This document shows, in pieces, positions 25,020-33,343 of a DNA stretch of 64,000 bases. Position numbers and translations under genes: made by a program. The stretch is from assembly GCA_003170295.1 (NCBI GenBank), contig PNAJ01000138.1:62001-126000 (forward strand), written 5' to 3'. The notes under the pieces were generated by a model, which did no database searches, had not been told where the DNA came from, and worked only from the letters and a program-made list of their open reading frames with translations. This DNA comes from Bryobacterales bacterium. Its GTDB lineage: Bacteria; Acidobacteriota; Terriglobia; Bryobacterales; Bryobacteraceae. Position 1 is the first letter of the stretch, and the number at the start of each line of letters is the position of its first letter.

Positions 25020-26672
25020 TTGAAGAAGACAACTATCGTCAGTTTATCGCTTCTGATTCTGGTCTTTATCGTATACGGTCAGGTCCACAACTTCGAGTTC
25101 GTCAATTTTGACGACCGCGAAACCATTGTTGGCAACACTCACATCCGGGATTTCGAATTGGGCTGGGCTTTTACCTCCGCTTACGCCGCTAACTGGTTTC
25201 CGATCACGTGGATATCGCACATGCTGGATTACCAGATGTTCGGGCTAGATAGCGGCTGGCATCACCTTACGAATGTCGCGATCCACGCTGCGAGCGTGCT
25301 TCTGCTCCTTGCCCTGCTCAACCGAATGACCCGGCGGCTGTGGGAAAGCGCCTTTGTTTCATTTGTTTTCGCCCTTCACCCGCTGCATGTCGAGTCGGTC
25401 GCCTGGGTATCGGAGAGGAAAGACGTCCTGAGCGCGTTTTTCTGGTTTCTGACCACCTGGCTATACCTCGATTACGTGGACCGGCCGAATGTCCGCCGGT
25501 ACCTGCTCGCACTGGGCGCGTTTTGCCTTGGTCTGATGTCGAAACAGATGCTCGTGACGCTGCCTTTTGTGCTGCTGCTGCTCGATTATTGGCCCTTAGC
25601 GAGGGCTAAAACGACCTTAATTACACGATTAGTGATCGAGAAAATGCCTTATTTGACCATAAGTGCAGCGGTTTCTCTGGTCACATACACCGTGCAGCAC
25701 CGGGCTGGAGCGGTGCTATCGGTCGATGCCATCCCCCTTGCAACGCGCATCGCGAATGCTGTTATTTCGTACGGCGCTTATCTCGGCGAATTTTTCTGGC
25801 CTTCGGGGCTTGCGGTTTTTTATCCGTATCCGCCGAGCTTGCCAGTGTGGCAGATTGTGGGCTCCGCGCTGATTCTCGTAATGGTATCTGCGCTGGCGTT
25901 TTATCGTCCTTATCTTTTGGTGGGATGGTTTTGGTATCTGGGCACGCTGGTGCCGGTGATTGGATTGGTGCAAGTGGGCTTGCAGTCGAGAGCGGATCGC
26001 TACACTTACATTCCGGTGATCGGAATCTCCATCATGCTGGCTTGGGGCATGGCGGAAATTATGGAGCGATGGCCGAAGATGCGGTTTAGTCTTGAAGTTG
26101 CGTCGGGGGCGGTTTGCCTGTGTTGGCTCGCGCTCACCTGGACGCAGGTGCAGTACTGGCGGAACAGTGTCACGCTGTTCCAGCACGCAATTGCATCGAC
26201 CGAGAACAATTTTATCGCTCATCTGAATTTGGGCGTGGTGCTCGCCGAGCAGGGGAAGACCGCCGATGCGCTGCGGCACATGTACGCTTCGGTCGAAGAG
26301 AAGCCCGAGCATGCCGACGGGCACGACACGCTGGGCGCGCTGCTGGGACAAATGGGGCGAAGCGATGAAGCGGCCGCGCAATTCGCGCAAGCGATTCGCA
26401 TTCAGCCGAACGATTCCGAGGCGCATTCGAACCTGGGGAACGTGCTGCTCGCGCAGGGGAAGTTCGCGGAGGCAGCGGACGAATTTCGAAGGGCGCTGCG
26501 AGTCTCGCCGGACTTTACGACCGCACATTTCGGATTGGGAGCGGCGCTGATCAATCTGGGTCAGTTCGATGAAGCGATCGCGCAGTTCACCGAAGCGCTT
26601 CGATTGGACCCGAGCATGGCGCCGGCGCGCGATGGGTTGCAGAAAGCTCTCAGTCTGAAGAGGGGCCAGTAA
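25020..26672 (+). CDS. TMTC-like GT-C membrane protein with C-terminal TPRs
   Basis: A 550-residue inner-membrane protein: about ten transmembrane helices (1-390), then three to four TPR units (about 395-545, e.g. AHLNLGVVLAEQGKTADALR and AHSNLGNVLLAQGKFAEAAD). The first loop carries FVNFDDRETIVGN and the second region HPLHVESVAWVSERKDVLS, conserved in TMTC-type proteins, which in animals transfer mannose to proteins from a lipid-linked donor. The bacterial homologues are widespread in Acidobacteriota with unknown acceptors. Start is TTG 25020. A paralogue follows after 5 nt. Confidence 0.85.
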   Translation: MKKTTIVSLSLLILVFIVYGQVHNFEFVNFDDRETIVGNTHIRDFELGWAFTSAYAANWFPITWISHMLDYQMFGLDSGWHHLTNVAIHAASVLLLLALLNRMTRRLWESAFVSFVFALHPLHVESVAWVSERKDVLSAFFWFLTTWLYLDYVDRPNVRRYLLALGAFCLGLMSKQMLVTLPFVLLLLDYWPLARAKTTLITRLVIEKMPYLTISAAVSLVTYTVQHRAGAVLSVDAIPLATRIANAVISYGAYLGEFFWPSGLAVFYPYPPSLPVWQIVGSALILVMVSALAFYRPYLLVGWFWYLGTLVPVIGLVQVGLQSRADRYTYIPVIGISIMLAWGMAEIMERWPKMRFSLEVASGAVCLCWLALTWTQVQYWRNSVTLFQHAIASTENNFIAHLNLGVVLAEQGKTADALRHMYASVEEKPEHADGHDTLGALLGQMGRSDEAAAQFAQAIRIQPNDSEAHSNLGNVLLAQGKFAEAADEFRRALRVSPDFTTAHFGLGAALINLGQFDEAIAQFTEALRLDPSMAPARDGLQKALSLKRGQ

Positions 26673-26677
26673 ACAAG

Positions 26678-28426
26678 ATGCGGCGGGATCGAGCGATTTA
26701 CCTGTTTCTTTTCGTGGCGACCCTGCTGGTTTATGGGCAGGTTCACGATTTCGCGTTTCTCACGTTTGACGACAACTCGGGATTGCTGGGGAACGCGCAA
26801 GTGCGCGACGGGTTCAGTTGGGGCGGAATCGTGTGGGCGTTTACGACCGGCTACGCTTCCAACTGGTTTCCGGTGACGTGGTTTTCCCACATGCTCGATT
26901 TCCAGCTATTTGGCCTCGATGCGGGCTGGCATCATTTGACCAACGTGCTGATTCACGCCGTCAGCTCGATGCTTTTGTTCGCTGTTCTGAAGCGGATGAC
27001 GGGCCGCGTGTGGGAGAGCGCGTTTGTCGCGTTTGTGTTTGCACTGCATCCGCTCCACGTGGAATCCGTCGCGTGGGTTTCTGAGCGCAAGGACGTGCTG
27101 TTTGCGTTTTTCTGGTTTTTGACGACTTGGCTGTATCTCGATTTTGTCGAGAAGAGGACCGTGGGCAAATACCTCTTGGTTGTGGTCGCGTTTTGTTTTG
27201 GGTTGATGTCGAAGCAGATGATTGTCACGCTGCCGTTTACGCTGCTGCTGTTGGATGTGTGGCCGTTGAAGCGGGTTGCTGGGACCGAGCCACCTGAAGG
27301 GCGGCTGCCGCCAAAATTGGCGGCCCCACAAGACGGCAGAGTCCCGGAAAGATTAGCGGGACTTGCACTCGTTTTGGAGAAGGTGCCGCTGGTGGCTTTG
27401 TCGATTGCGGCGTCGGTGATTGCCTTTTTTGCGCAGAGGAAAGGTGGAGCGGTGCAGTCGCTCGATGCGATTCCTCTTGCGGCGCGGGCTGCCAACGCGC
27501 TGATGGCTTATGTGGAGTACATCGGGAATTTTGTCTGGCCCGCGGGGCTGGCGTTCTTTTATCCGTATCCTGCCCGATGGCCTGCATGGGAAGTAGCATT
27601 TGCGGGACTTGCGCTGGCGGCGATGTCGGTTGTTGTCCTGCTCGCATATCGCACGCGGCCTTATCTCGCGGTGGGATGGTTTTGGTATCTGGGGACACTG
27701 GCGCCGGTTATTGGGTTGATCCAGGTGGGGTACCAATCGCGGGCGGACCGCTACACTTATATTCCGCTGATCGGGATCTCGATGATGGTTGCGTTTGAGT
27801 GGCCAGTGGCTAGTCGCCGGTGGCCCGCGGTGAAGAAGTTCATTCCGATTGTGGTTTGCTCGGGCTGGGTGCTGGTCACTTGGGTGCAAGTCTCTTATTG
27901 GAAGGACAGTGCGGCGCTGTATCGACGGGCGATTGCGGTGACGGAAGCCAATTACATGGCGCATATGGATCTCGGCGTCGATCTGGTAGCGGAGGGCCGC
28001 TATCAGGAGGGGATGCGGGAGTTATATACATCGCTCGAAGAGAATCCGGAGCTGGCGCACGGGCGCAATAGCCTGGGCGTGGCTCTGTACATGACGGGAC
28101 GGAAGGAGGAGGCGATCGAGGAGTTCTCACGATCGATTCGCATACTGCCTACCGATGCGGAGCCGCATTCCAACCTGGGAAACGTGCTGATGGATATGGG
28201 CAAGCTCGACGATGCGATTCGCGAATTCAACACGGCGCTGCGTTTAGCTCCGGGAATGCCAAACGCTTACTATGGGCTGGGCTGCGTGCTGGTGAAGCAG
28301 AACCGGCCGGACGATGCGATCGCCTATTTTACAGAAGCGCTGCGGATCAATCCGGGGTTTGCGCAGGCGCGGAAGCAGTTGGAGGCGATTAGAGGCGGCC
28401 AGGTGCCAAGGGCCAGGGGCCAGTAA
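26678..28426 (+). CDS. TMTC-like GT-C membrane protein with TPRs, carrying an in-frame repeat insertion
   Basis: A 582-residue paralogue of the preceding gene with the same plan: FLTFDDNSGLLGN and HPLHVESVAWVSERKDVLF motifs, about ten helices and C-terminal TPRs (AHMDLGVDLVAEGRYQEGMR, PHSNLGNVLMDMGKLDDAIR, in part). Compared with the paralogue it has about 23 extra residues after LLLDVWPLKR, reading EPPEGRLPPKLAAP, and these are encoded by a copy of the interspersed GCCGCC-type palindromic repeat at 27288-27332. The frame is kept. The two genes probably arose by tandem duplication and act in protein glycosylation at the membrane. Confidence 0.85.
   Translation: MRRDRAIYLFLFVATLLVYGQVHDFAFLTFDDNSGLLGNAQVRDGFSWGGIVWAFTTGYASNWFPVTWFSHMLDFQLFGLDAGWHHLTNVLIHAVSSMLLFAVLKRMTGRVWESAFVAFVFALHPLHVESVAWVSERKDVLFAFFWFLTTWLYLDFVEKRTVGKYLLVVVAFCFGLMSKQMIVTLPFTLLLLDVWPLKRVAGTEPPEGRLPPKLAAPQDGRVPERLAGLALVLEKVPLVALSIAASVIAFFAQRKGGAVQSLDAIPLAARAANALMAYVEYIGNFVWPAGLAFFYPYPARWPAWEVAFAGLALAAMSVVVLLAYRTRPYLAVGWFWYLGTLAPVIGLIQVGYQSRADRYTYIPLIGISMMVAFEWPVASRRWPAVKKFIPIVVCSGWVLVTWVQVSYWKDSAALYRRAIAVTEANYMAHMDLGVDLVAEGRYQEGMRELYTSLEENPELAHGRNSLGVALYMTGRKEEAIEEFSRSIRILPTDAEPHSNLGNVLMDMGKLDDAIREFNTALRLAPGMPNAYYGLGCVLVKQNRPDDAIAYFTEALRINPGFAQARKQLEAIRGGQVPRARGQ
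27288..27332. repeat. GCCGCC-type palindromic repeat, copy 1 (inside coding sequence)
   Basis: AGCCACCTGAAGGGCGGCTG followed by CCGCCAAAATTGGCGGCCCC and ACAAG. Two adjacent hairpins (GCCACC/GGGCGGC and GCCGCC/GGCGGC). Same family as copies at 28541, 34448, 37403 and 62709. Confidence 0.8.
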
Positions 28427-28460
28427 AACAACTCGGTGGCAGGCGATGGTCCAGTGGCGG

Positions 28461-28474
28461 CGACACAAGTGTCG
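28461..28474. repeat. CGACACAAGTGTCG palindrome
   Basis: Perfect 14-bp palindrome in the gap after the second TMTC-like gene. It is next to a GCCGCC-type repeat; no T-run follows, so I do not call it a terminator. Confidence 0.5.
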
Positions 28475-28540
28475 ACGCGGAACGCACGAGTGTTTCCCTG
28501 CCCAGGGCTGGGCAACGATAAAAAAGAAATGCGACCGGAA

Positions 28541-28585
28541 GAGCCGCCTCGAAGGCGGCTGCCGCCAAATTGGCCGCCCCACAAG
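28541..28585. repeat. GCCGCC-type palindromic repeat, copy 2
   Basis: GAGCCGCCTCGAAGGCGGCT then GCCGCCAAATTGGCCGCCCC and ACAAG. Intergenic, in the convergent gap between the TMTC-like pair and the GNAT gene. Confidence 0.8.
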
Positions 28586-28646
28586 ACGCGAACGAGGGGT
28601 GTTTTCGAGGGTGCGCGCGCCACAAGCCGGAGTGTTGCAGCCTTGC

Positions 28647-29609
28647 CTACGGCTCCCAGACATACGCGGCGAAGCTGCGGCGCTCGACGAAGCCCATGTT
28701 GCGATAGAGGCTCGCCGCGGATTTGTTTTCCTGGGTCACGGTGAGGCTGACGGCGCGGCAGCCGTGGGCGGCTAGGGCTGCCATCGACCTCCGCATCAGC
28801 TCATAACCAAGGCCCGTTCCCTGATAAGAAGGCGCGACACAGACTTGCGTGATGTGGCCGACATCGGAGGCAACCAGGCTTGCGATCGAGGCGCCGCAGA
28901 GCGTTTTTTCATCCATCGCTCGAAAGGACGCGGGTGCGAAGTAAGAACCGCAGCCGGGATACTGGACGATGTTGGTGAGGAAGCGGCGCGCGCCCGCGGC
29001 GGAACGGTACTGATCGTTGATCTGGCTGTCGATGTGGTTCTGATACGCGGTGGCGATCAGGCGTCCGGTGGCTTCCTGCCAGTTTTCGTTCCACGGAAGG
29101 ATGGAAAGCGTGGAAGAGAGTTTCCGGAGCGGCAAAGTATCCGCCAAGGGAGCCGCGAGAAACAGCCGCGGGAAAGAGCGGAACCGGTTGGGATAAGGAA
29201 CCTGGCGGTGCGAGGGATCGGTCAGCATCAGCAGTTGCGATTCGATGCGGCGCACGCCGGGGGTTTGCCACATGGTGTCGAGCGAGGTCTGGAGCAGCGC
29301 GTTCTCATTCGCAAGGGTGCGATGCTGCTTCAGAATATACAGATCGCCAATGAGGCCTTTGCCGTCCTCGCACACGAAATAGGAATAGCCGGCGAGTTGC
29401 GAAGGATTGCTGCGCGAGACCAGCGCGTGGCCGGTCAGCGCACGCATCTGGACGAAGCGGCGAACGAGATTTGAGGACATGGTGAAGTCCCAATCGAGCT
29501 CGGATCGCCAGCCCGCGATCTGTTCGGCGAGCACAGGCGCAAGGGTCTCGACGTCGACGCTGCGGAGGTCCAGGGTCCGAAAGGGCGGCGCGTCTGCGAG
29601 AGCAGCCAT
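28647..29609 (-). CDS. GNAT-family N-acetyltransferase
   Basis: A 320-residue protein whose C-terminal third is a GNAT domain: HITQVCVAPSYQGTGLGYEL carries the acetyl-CoA binding motif Q-x-x-G-x-G, followed by AVSLTVTQENKSAASLYRNM and GFVERRSF. The N-terminal two thirds (about 1-180) may be a second, degenerate GNAT-like fold, as in mycothiol-synthase-type proteins. Substrate unknown. It starts four bases after the stop of the aminotransferase gene and is co-transcribed with it. Confidence 0.85.
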   Translation of the reverse strand: MAALADAPPFRTLDLRSVDVETLAPVLAEQIAGWRSELDWDFTMSSNLVRRFVQMRALTGHALVSRSNPSQLAGYSYFVCEDGKGLIGDLYILKQHRTLANENALLQTSLDTMWQTPGVRRIESQLLMLTDPSHRQVPYPNRFRSFPRLFLAAPLADTLPLRKLSSTLSILPWNENWQEATGRLIATAYQNHIDSQINDQYRSAAGARRFLTNIVQYPGCGSYFAPASFRAMDEKTLCGASIASLVASDVGHITQVCVAPSYQGTGLGYELMRRSMAALAAHGCRAVSLTVTQENKSAASLYRNMGFVERRSFAAYVWEP

Positions 29610-29613
29610 AGTA

Positions 29614-30801
29614 CTACTGCTTCGATTGAATCACCTTTTTGATAGCTGCGGTAGCCTGCCTGGTGCGCTGGCCGTTTTCGATGAGCGCGAAGCGGACGAA
29701 GCCTTCGCCCATGGGTCCAAAGCCGATGCCCGGCGAAACTGCCACCAGCGCTTCTTCGAGCAACTTTTTGGAAAATTCGAGCGAGGTCAAGGAGCGGAAT
29801 TTTTCGGGCAGAGGAGCCCACACAAACATGGTTCCCTTGGGAGGCTCGACGGGCCAACCGGCGCGGCGGAGTCCGTCGATTAAGACGTCGCGGCGCTTTT
29901 GATAGACGGCGCAGATTTTTTTCGTGTCCTCCTCGCACTCGCGCAGGGCGATGATGGAGGCGATTTGGATGGGCTGGAAGACTCCGTAATCGAGATAGCT
30001 TTTAATGCGCGCGAGGGCGCCGATCATGCGGGAGTTCCCGAGGCAGAAGCCGACGCGCCATCCGGCCATGTTGTAACTTTTCGAGAGCGAGAAAATCTCG
30101 ACGGCGACATCTTTCGCGCCTTCCACTTGAAGAATGCTGGGCGGTCGGTAGCCGTCGAAGCCGAGGTCGGCGTAAGCGAAATCGTGAACCACCATGGTGC
30201 CGTGATGGCGCGCGAGGCGGATGATCTCCTTGAAGAAATCGAGGTCGACGCACTGCGTGGTGGGATTGTGCGGGAAGGAGATGAGAATCATCCGCGGCGG
30301 CTTCGAGGAACGCCGATAAAGGTCTTCAAGGGAGCTAAGGAAGGTCGCGGGGTCGGGCATCGGGAGCATGCAGGCGTGGCCTTCGGCCATGATGACGCCG
30401 TACTGATGAATGGGATAGCAGGGGTTCGGTGAGACGACGGCGTCGCCGGGTCCGATGACGGCGAAGAGGAGATGCGCGAGGGCGTCCTTGGCGCCGATGG
30501 TCACGATGGCTTCCTTCTCGGAATCGAGGGTGACGTCGTAATTCGCTTTGTATCGCTTGACGATTTCTTCGCGGAGACGGGGGATGCCTTTAGAGGCGGA
30601 GTAGCGATGATTGCGCGGGTTGCGGGCGGCTTCGACGAGCTTGTTTACGATGGCGCGGGGCGTGGCTCCGTCGGGGTTGCCCATGCCGAGGTCGACCACA
30701 TCGAGCTGTGCCGCGCGCGCTTTCGCCTTCATCTCGTTGAGGACGGCGAAGACGTAGGGGGGGAGCTTTTGGATGCGGTAGAACTCGGGGTCGGGGTGCA
30801 T
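29614..30801 (-). CDS. Class I/II aminotransferase, AlaC/LL-diaminopimelate aminotransferase-like
   Basis: A 395-residue PLP enzyme of fold type I. Recognisable parts are [14 protein letters not shown] near the N-terminus, [41 protein letters not shown] and the PLP-lysine motif [15 protein letters not shown] (about residue 240), with [10 protein letters not shown] at the C-terminal arginine. The layout matches alanine transaminase AlaC and related enzymes that share ancestry with LL-diaminopimelate aminotransferase. It probably forms alanine or another amino acid from a keto acid. First gene of a pair with the GNAT protein. Confidence 0.9.
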   Translation of the reverse strand: MHPDPEFYRIQKLPPYVFAVLNEMKAKARAAQLDVVDLGMGNPDGATPRAIVNKLVEAARNPRNHRYSASKGIPRLREEIVKRYKANYDVTLDSEKEAIVTIGAKDALAHLLFAVIGPGDAVVSPNPCYPIHQYGVIMAEGHACMLPMPDPATFLSSLEDLYRRSSKPPRMILISFPHNPTTQCVDLDFFKEIIRLARHHGTMVVHDFAYADLGFDGYRPPSILQVEGAKDVAVEIFSLSKSYNMAGWRVGFCLGNSRMIGALARIKSYLDYGVFQPIQIASIIALRECEEDTKKICAVYQKRRDVLIDGLRRAGWPVEPPKGTMFVWAPLPEKFRSLTSLEFSKKLLEEALVAVSPGIGFGPMGEGFVRFALIENGQRTRQATAAIKKVIQSKQ

Positions 30802-30928
30802 GTTTTTATTTTAGCGAGTGAACGGGACTTCGCGGGTATTTTGGAGTCAATTGGAGCGTCGAGCTTCCTCTAAGGAAGAGATGAAAATCAAATAAATGTT
30901 GCTTGTCGCTCAGAAGGCGGTCGCCGTG

Positions 30929-31888
30929 CTATTCGCCGACTTGACGTGGTAGCCAGCCAGCAGCCTTGCTGAAGGGTTCTTCGAGCGTGTGGGCAATTCC
31001 AGTGGCAAGACGCTCTGGAATTGTTTCGGGTGGTGGCCAACGGTGTTCCGCGGTCGCTGGCAAGATCTTTATAGTGAAACCGGGGATCACTGGTTCTAGC
31101 TTCAGAGGGACATTTGAATTATTCTGTAGCACAAAGATAAAAAGGTCCCCTATTCCAAAAGTGACACTGTGAATATTATTACGGCCCACGGTAGGGGTGA
31201 AGTTGGGACTGTTGGAAATGGTTGTCGAGTGGCGCATATACGCGCATTGCCAGAAATCAACGCCGCATCTTCCGAGCCAAATTTCCATGCTCGCAGGAAT
31301 TTCTCCTCTATCCATGAACGCTCTTCTTTCCTCGCTCCCGGTGACAGCCATTGACGGACGGTCATGTTCGGCCACCATAACTTTGAGGGCTATCCATTTT
31401 GCCACGGCCCGCTGTGCGTCCACTGTCAAAATGTGTTTTTCACTTATTATGAGCGAAGTCAAGCTGCCCCTTGCAGCGCTCTCAATTGTGTTCATCCAGC
31501 CGTTGTTGCACTTTGCACACACGCAGCGAATGGTTTTAGTGAAAACAGGGCCTTGACGCGTTCTAATGACAGGCGGCTGGGAGATGTCCCGCCCGCGTCG
31601 CGTGAATAACCCATTAACGTTTTCACTGTCCGCTTTCCTCGGCAAAAGCGGATGCATCCAACTCGAGAAGAAATGTTCTTTGCTTACGTTTCCCGCGCCG
31701 CAAAAGATACATTTGCGTCCGGCATTACGCCGATCAACTCTTATCTTCTTCAAAGGACCCTCTCCTAGTTTAGCTGGCCCGCGAAAACAAATAATGCCAG
31801 TCGGAACAATCAATAGCGCGAAAGAGCGCGGCGAGTTTCTTATAGTGCCTAGCGACAAAAAGATGCCGCATGAACAAGTCGCCCGCAT
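30929..31888 (-). CDS. HNH-endonuclease-like zinc protein, function unknown
   Basis: Up to 319 residues from ATG 31888. A zinc-binding region begins with RKCIFCGAGNVSKEHFFSSW (two Cys and the HE/H-F pair of an HNH-like motif) and is completed about 50 residues later by CVCAKCNNGWMN, a C-x-x-C-N-x-G-W signature seen in HNH-related proteins of unknown role. The rest (about 130-319) is unfamiliar. The first 40 residues look non-coding, so translation may begin later, for example near the KKIRVDRR segment. The gene is AT-richer than its neighbours, stands alone, and may be horizontally acquired; a nuclease or defence role is possible but unproven. Confidence 0.6.
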   Translation of the reverse strand: MRATCSCGIFLSLGTIRNSPRSFALLIVPTGIICFRGPAKLGEGPLKKIRVDRRNAGRKCIFCGAGNVSKEHFFSSWMHPLLPRKADSENVNGLFTRRGRDISQPPVIRTRQGPVFTKTIRCVCAKCNNGWMNTIESAARGSLTSLIISEKHILTVDAQRAVAKWIALKVMVAEHDRPSMAVTGSEERRAFMDRGEIPASMEIWLGRCGVDFWQCAYMRHSTTISNSPNFTPTVGRNNIHSVTFGIGDLFIFVLQNNSNVPLKLEPVIPGFTIKILPATAEHRWPPPETIPERLATGIAHTLEEPFSKAAGWLPRQVGE

Positions 31889-32126
31889 CGTACGTTGACG
31901 CCGTGCTCGGGCCCCTCACGCGACGCGATCTGAGGAGACTCTCGCGTGCCGATTACCTTTCAGTATCATCGACCACTAACTCCGTCCCATCCTTGGCAAC
32001 AGGCATAACTCCTTGCCAATCATGCTGATATCGATTGGAAGGCCCGTTTTAGCCAGAATTTGCCATCACACTGGAGTCAGCAATGTCCTTGAGACGAACG
32101 CACTTAACATTCGCGGCCTGGAAGCC

Positions 32127-32158
32127 CTCGCGTTATTCCCGCGTTATTTTAACGCGAG
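32127..32158. promoter_or_regulatory. Overlapping inverted repeats upstream of the MFS gene
   Basis: CTCGCGTTA and TAACGCGAG form 9-bp outer arms, and the right part CGCGTTATTTTAACGCG is itself a 7-bp-arm hairpin. The element ends about 15 nt before the MFS start codon, so it could be an operator or a 5'-leader switch whose two foldings exclude each other. Confidence 0.5.
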
Positions 32159-32173
32159 CGCAGTGGACGTGGG

Positions 32174-33343
32174 ATGATTAAAAAATTGCGCCCCTCCCCG
32201 CTGCTCGCTATTTTTCTCATCGTCGCCGTCGATGTGCTCGGGCTGACGATCATGATTCCGCTTCTTCCGCTTTATGCCGAGAGGCTGGGGGCGTCTCCGT
32301 TCGAGGTGGGGTGGCTGATCAGCGCATACGCGGCGTGCCAATTGGTATCGGGACCGCTGTTGGGTAGATGGTCGGATACGACGGGGCGGAAGCCTCTGCT
32401 GCTCGCGAGCCAGGTCGGCACGTTCATCGGATTTATTATCACGGCGTTTGCTCCGTCGATGACGGTTTTGTTTATTGCAAGGATGATCGACGGAGCGACG
32501 GCGGGGAATTTGTCGCTCGCGCAGGCTTACATTTCCGACATCTCGAAACCGGAGGATCGCGCGAAATCGTTTGGGGTGATCGGGATTGCGTTCGGGATTG
32601 GGTTTTTAATTGGGCCGGCGATATCGGGGATTCTGGCGAAGTCGGATTACCGGTATCCGATTTTCGCGGCGGCGGGATTGTCGGCGTTGAGTATTCTCGC
32701 CACAGCGGTGCTGCTGCCGGAGGCGAGGCCTGCGCGGAATGACGAGGGGCGCCGGTTGTCGCTGGTCGCGTGGGGCGAGTACGTGCACTATTTTCGAGAG
32801 CCCAAATTGGCGACGCGGTTGTGGCAGTTTTTCTGTTTTATTTTTCCGTTCGCGATGTTCACGTCGGGGTTTCCAATGTTCGCGGAACGCAGGTTGAGCT
32901 TTGGACCGGAGCAGATCGGATTCGTTTATGCCTGGGTGGGATTTCTCGGGATTCTCACACAGGGGCCGGTGCTGGGATATCTGGTGAGAAAATTCGGCGA
33001 GGCGACGTTGAATCGTGCGGGATTCGCCGCGTATGCGGTGGGCTACACGCTGATTGGGTTGGCTCACTCCGTTCCCGCATTGGCTTTGGCGGCGACGGTG
33101 ACCGCGTTCGGAGGATTTATTCGGCCGACGCTGACTAGTTTGATTACGAAAGCGGCTCCGCGGACCGAGCAGGGAAGCGTGCTGGGGTTGCAGCAATCGT
33201 TGACGTCGGTGGCGCAGATCGCGGGTCCGCCGTTTGCGGGGATTTTGATTCAGCACGGCTTGCTGACGACGTGGGGCATCGCGGCGGCGGGGATTACGGC
33301 GCTGGGGTTTGTGCTCGCTGGAGACTCAAAAGCAGCATCCTAG
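32174..33343 (+). CDS. MFS transporter, TetA/DHA1-like
   Basis: A 389-residue transporter with twelve predicted helices. The first helix IVAVDVLGLTIMIPLLPLYA and the loop 2-3 motif GRWSDTTGRKPLLL match motif A of the drug:H+ antiporter (DHA1/TetA) group; motif C-like glycine-rich IAFGIGFLIGPAISG follows in helix 5. It probably expels a small molecule in exchange for protons; the substrate is unknown. The 3' end overlaps the convergent epimerase gene by 50 nt. A paired inverted repeat stands just upstream. Confidence 0.88.
   Translation: MIKKLRPSPLLAIFLIVAVDVLGLTIMIPLLPLYAERLGASPFEVGWLISAYAACQLVSGPLLGRWSDTTGRKPLLLASQVGTFIGFIITAFAPSMTVLFIARMIDGATAGNLSLAQAYISDISKPEDRAKSFGVIGIAFGIGFLIGPAISGILAKSDYRYPIFAAAGLSALSILATAVLLPEARPARNDEGRRLSLVAWGEYVHYFREPKLATRLWQFFCFIFPFAMFTSGFPMFAERRLSFGPEQIGFVYAWVGFLGILTQGPVLGYLVRKFGEATLNRAGFAAYAVGYTLIGLAHSVPALALAATVTAFGGFIRPTLTSLITKAAPRTEQGSVLGLQQSLTSVAQIAGPPFAGILIQHGLLTTWGIAAAGITALGFVLAGDSKAAS

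Noticed and set aside
31930..32130. Possible decayed gene fragment on the minus strand (reads VRLKDIADSSVMANSG, stop, then WQGVMPVAKDGTELVVDD)
   Set aside because: Only ~50 codons with an internal stop and no family match; recorded here but not called.
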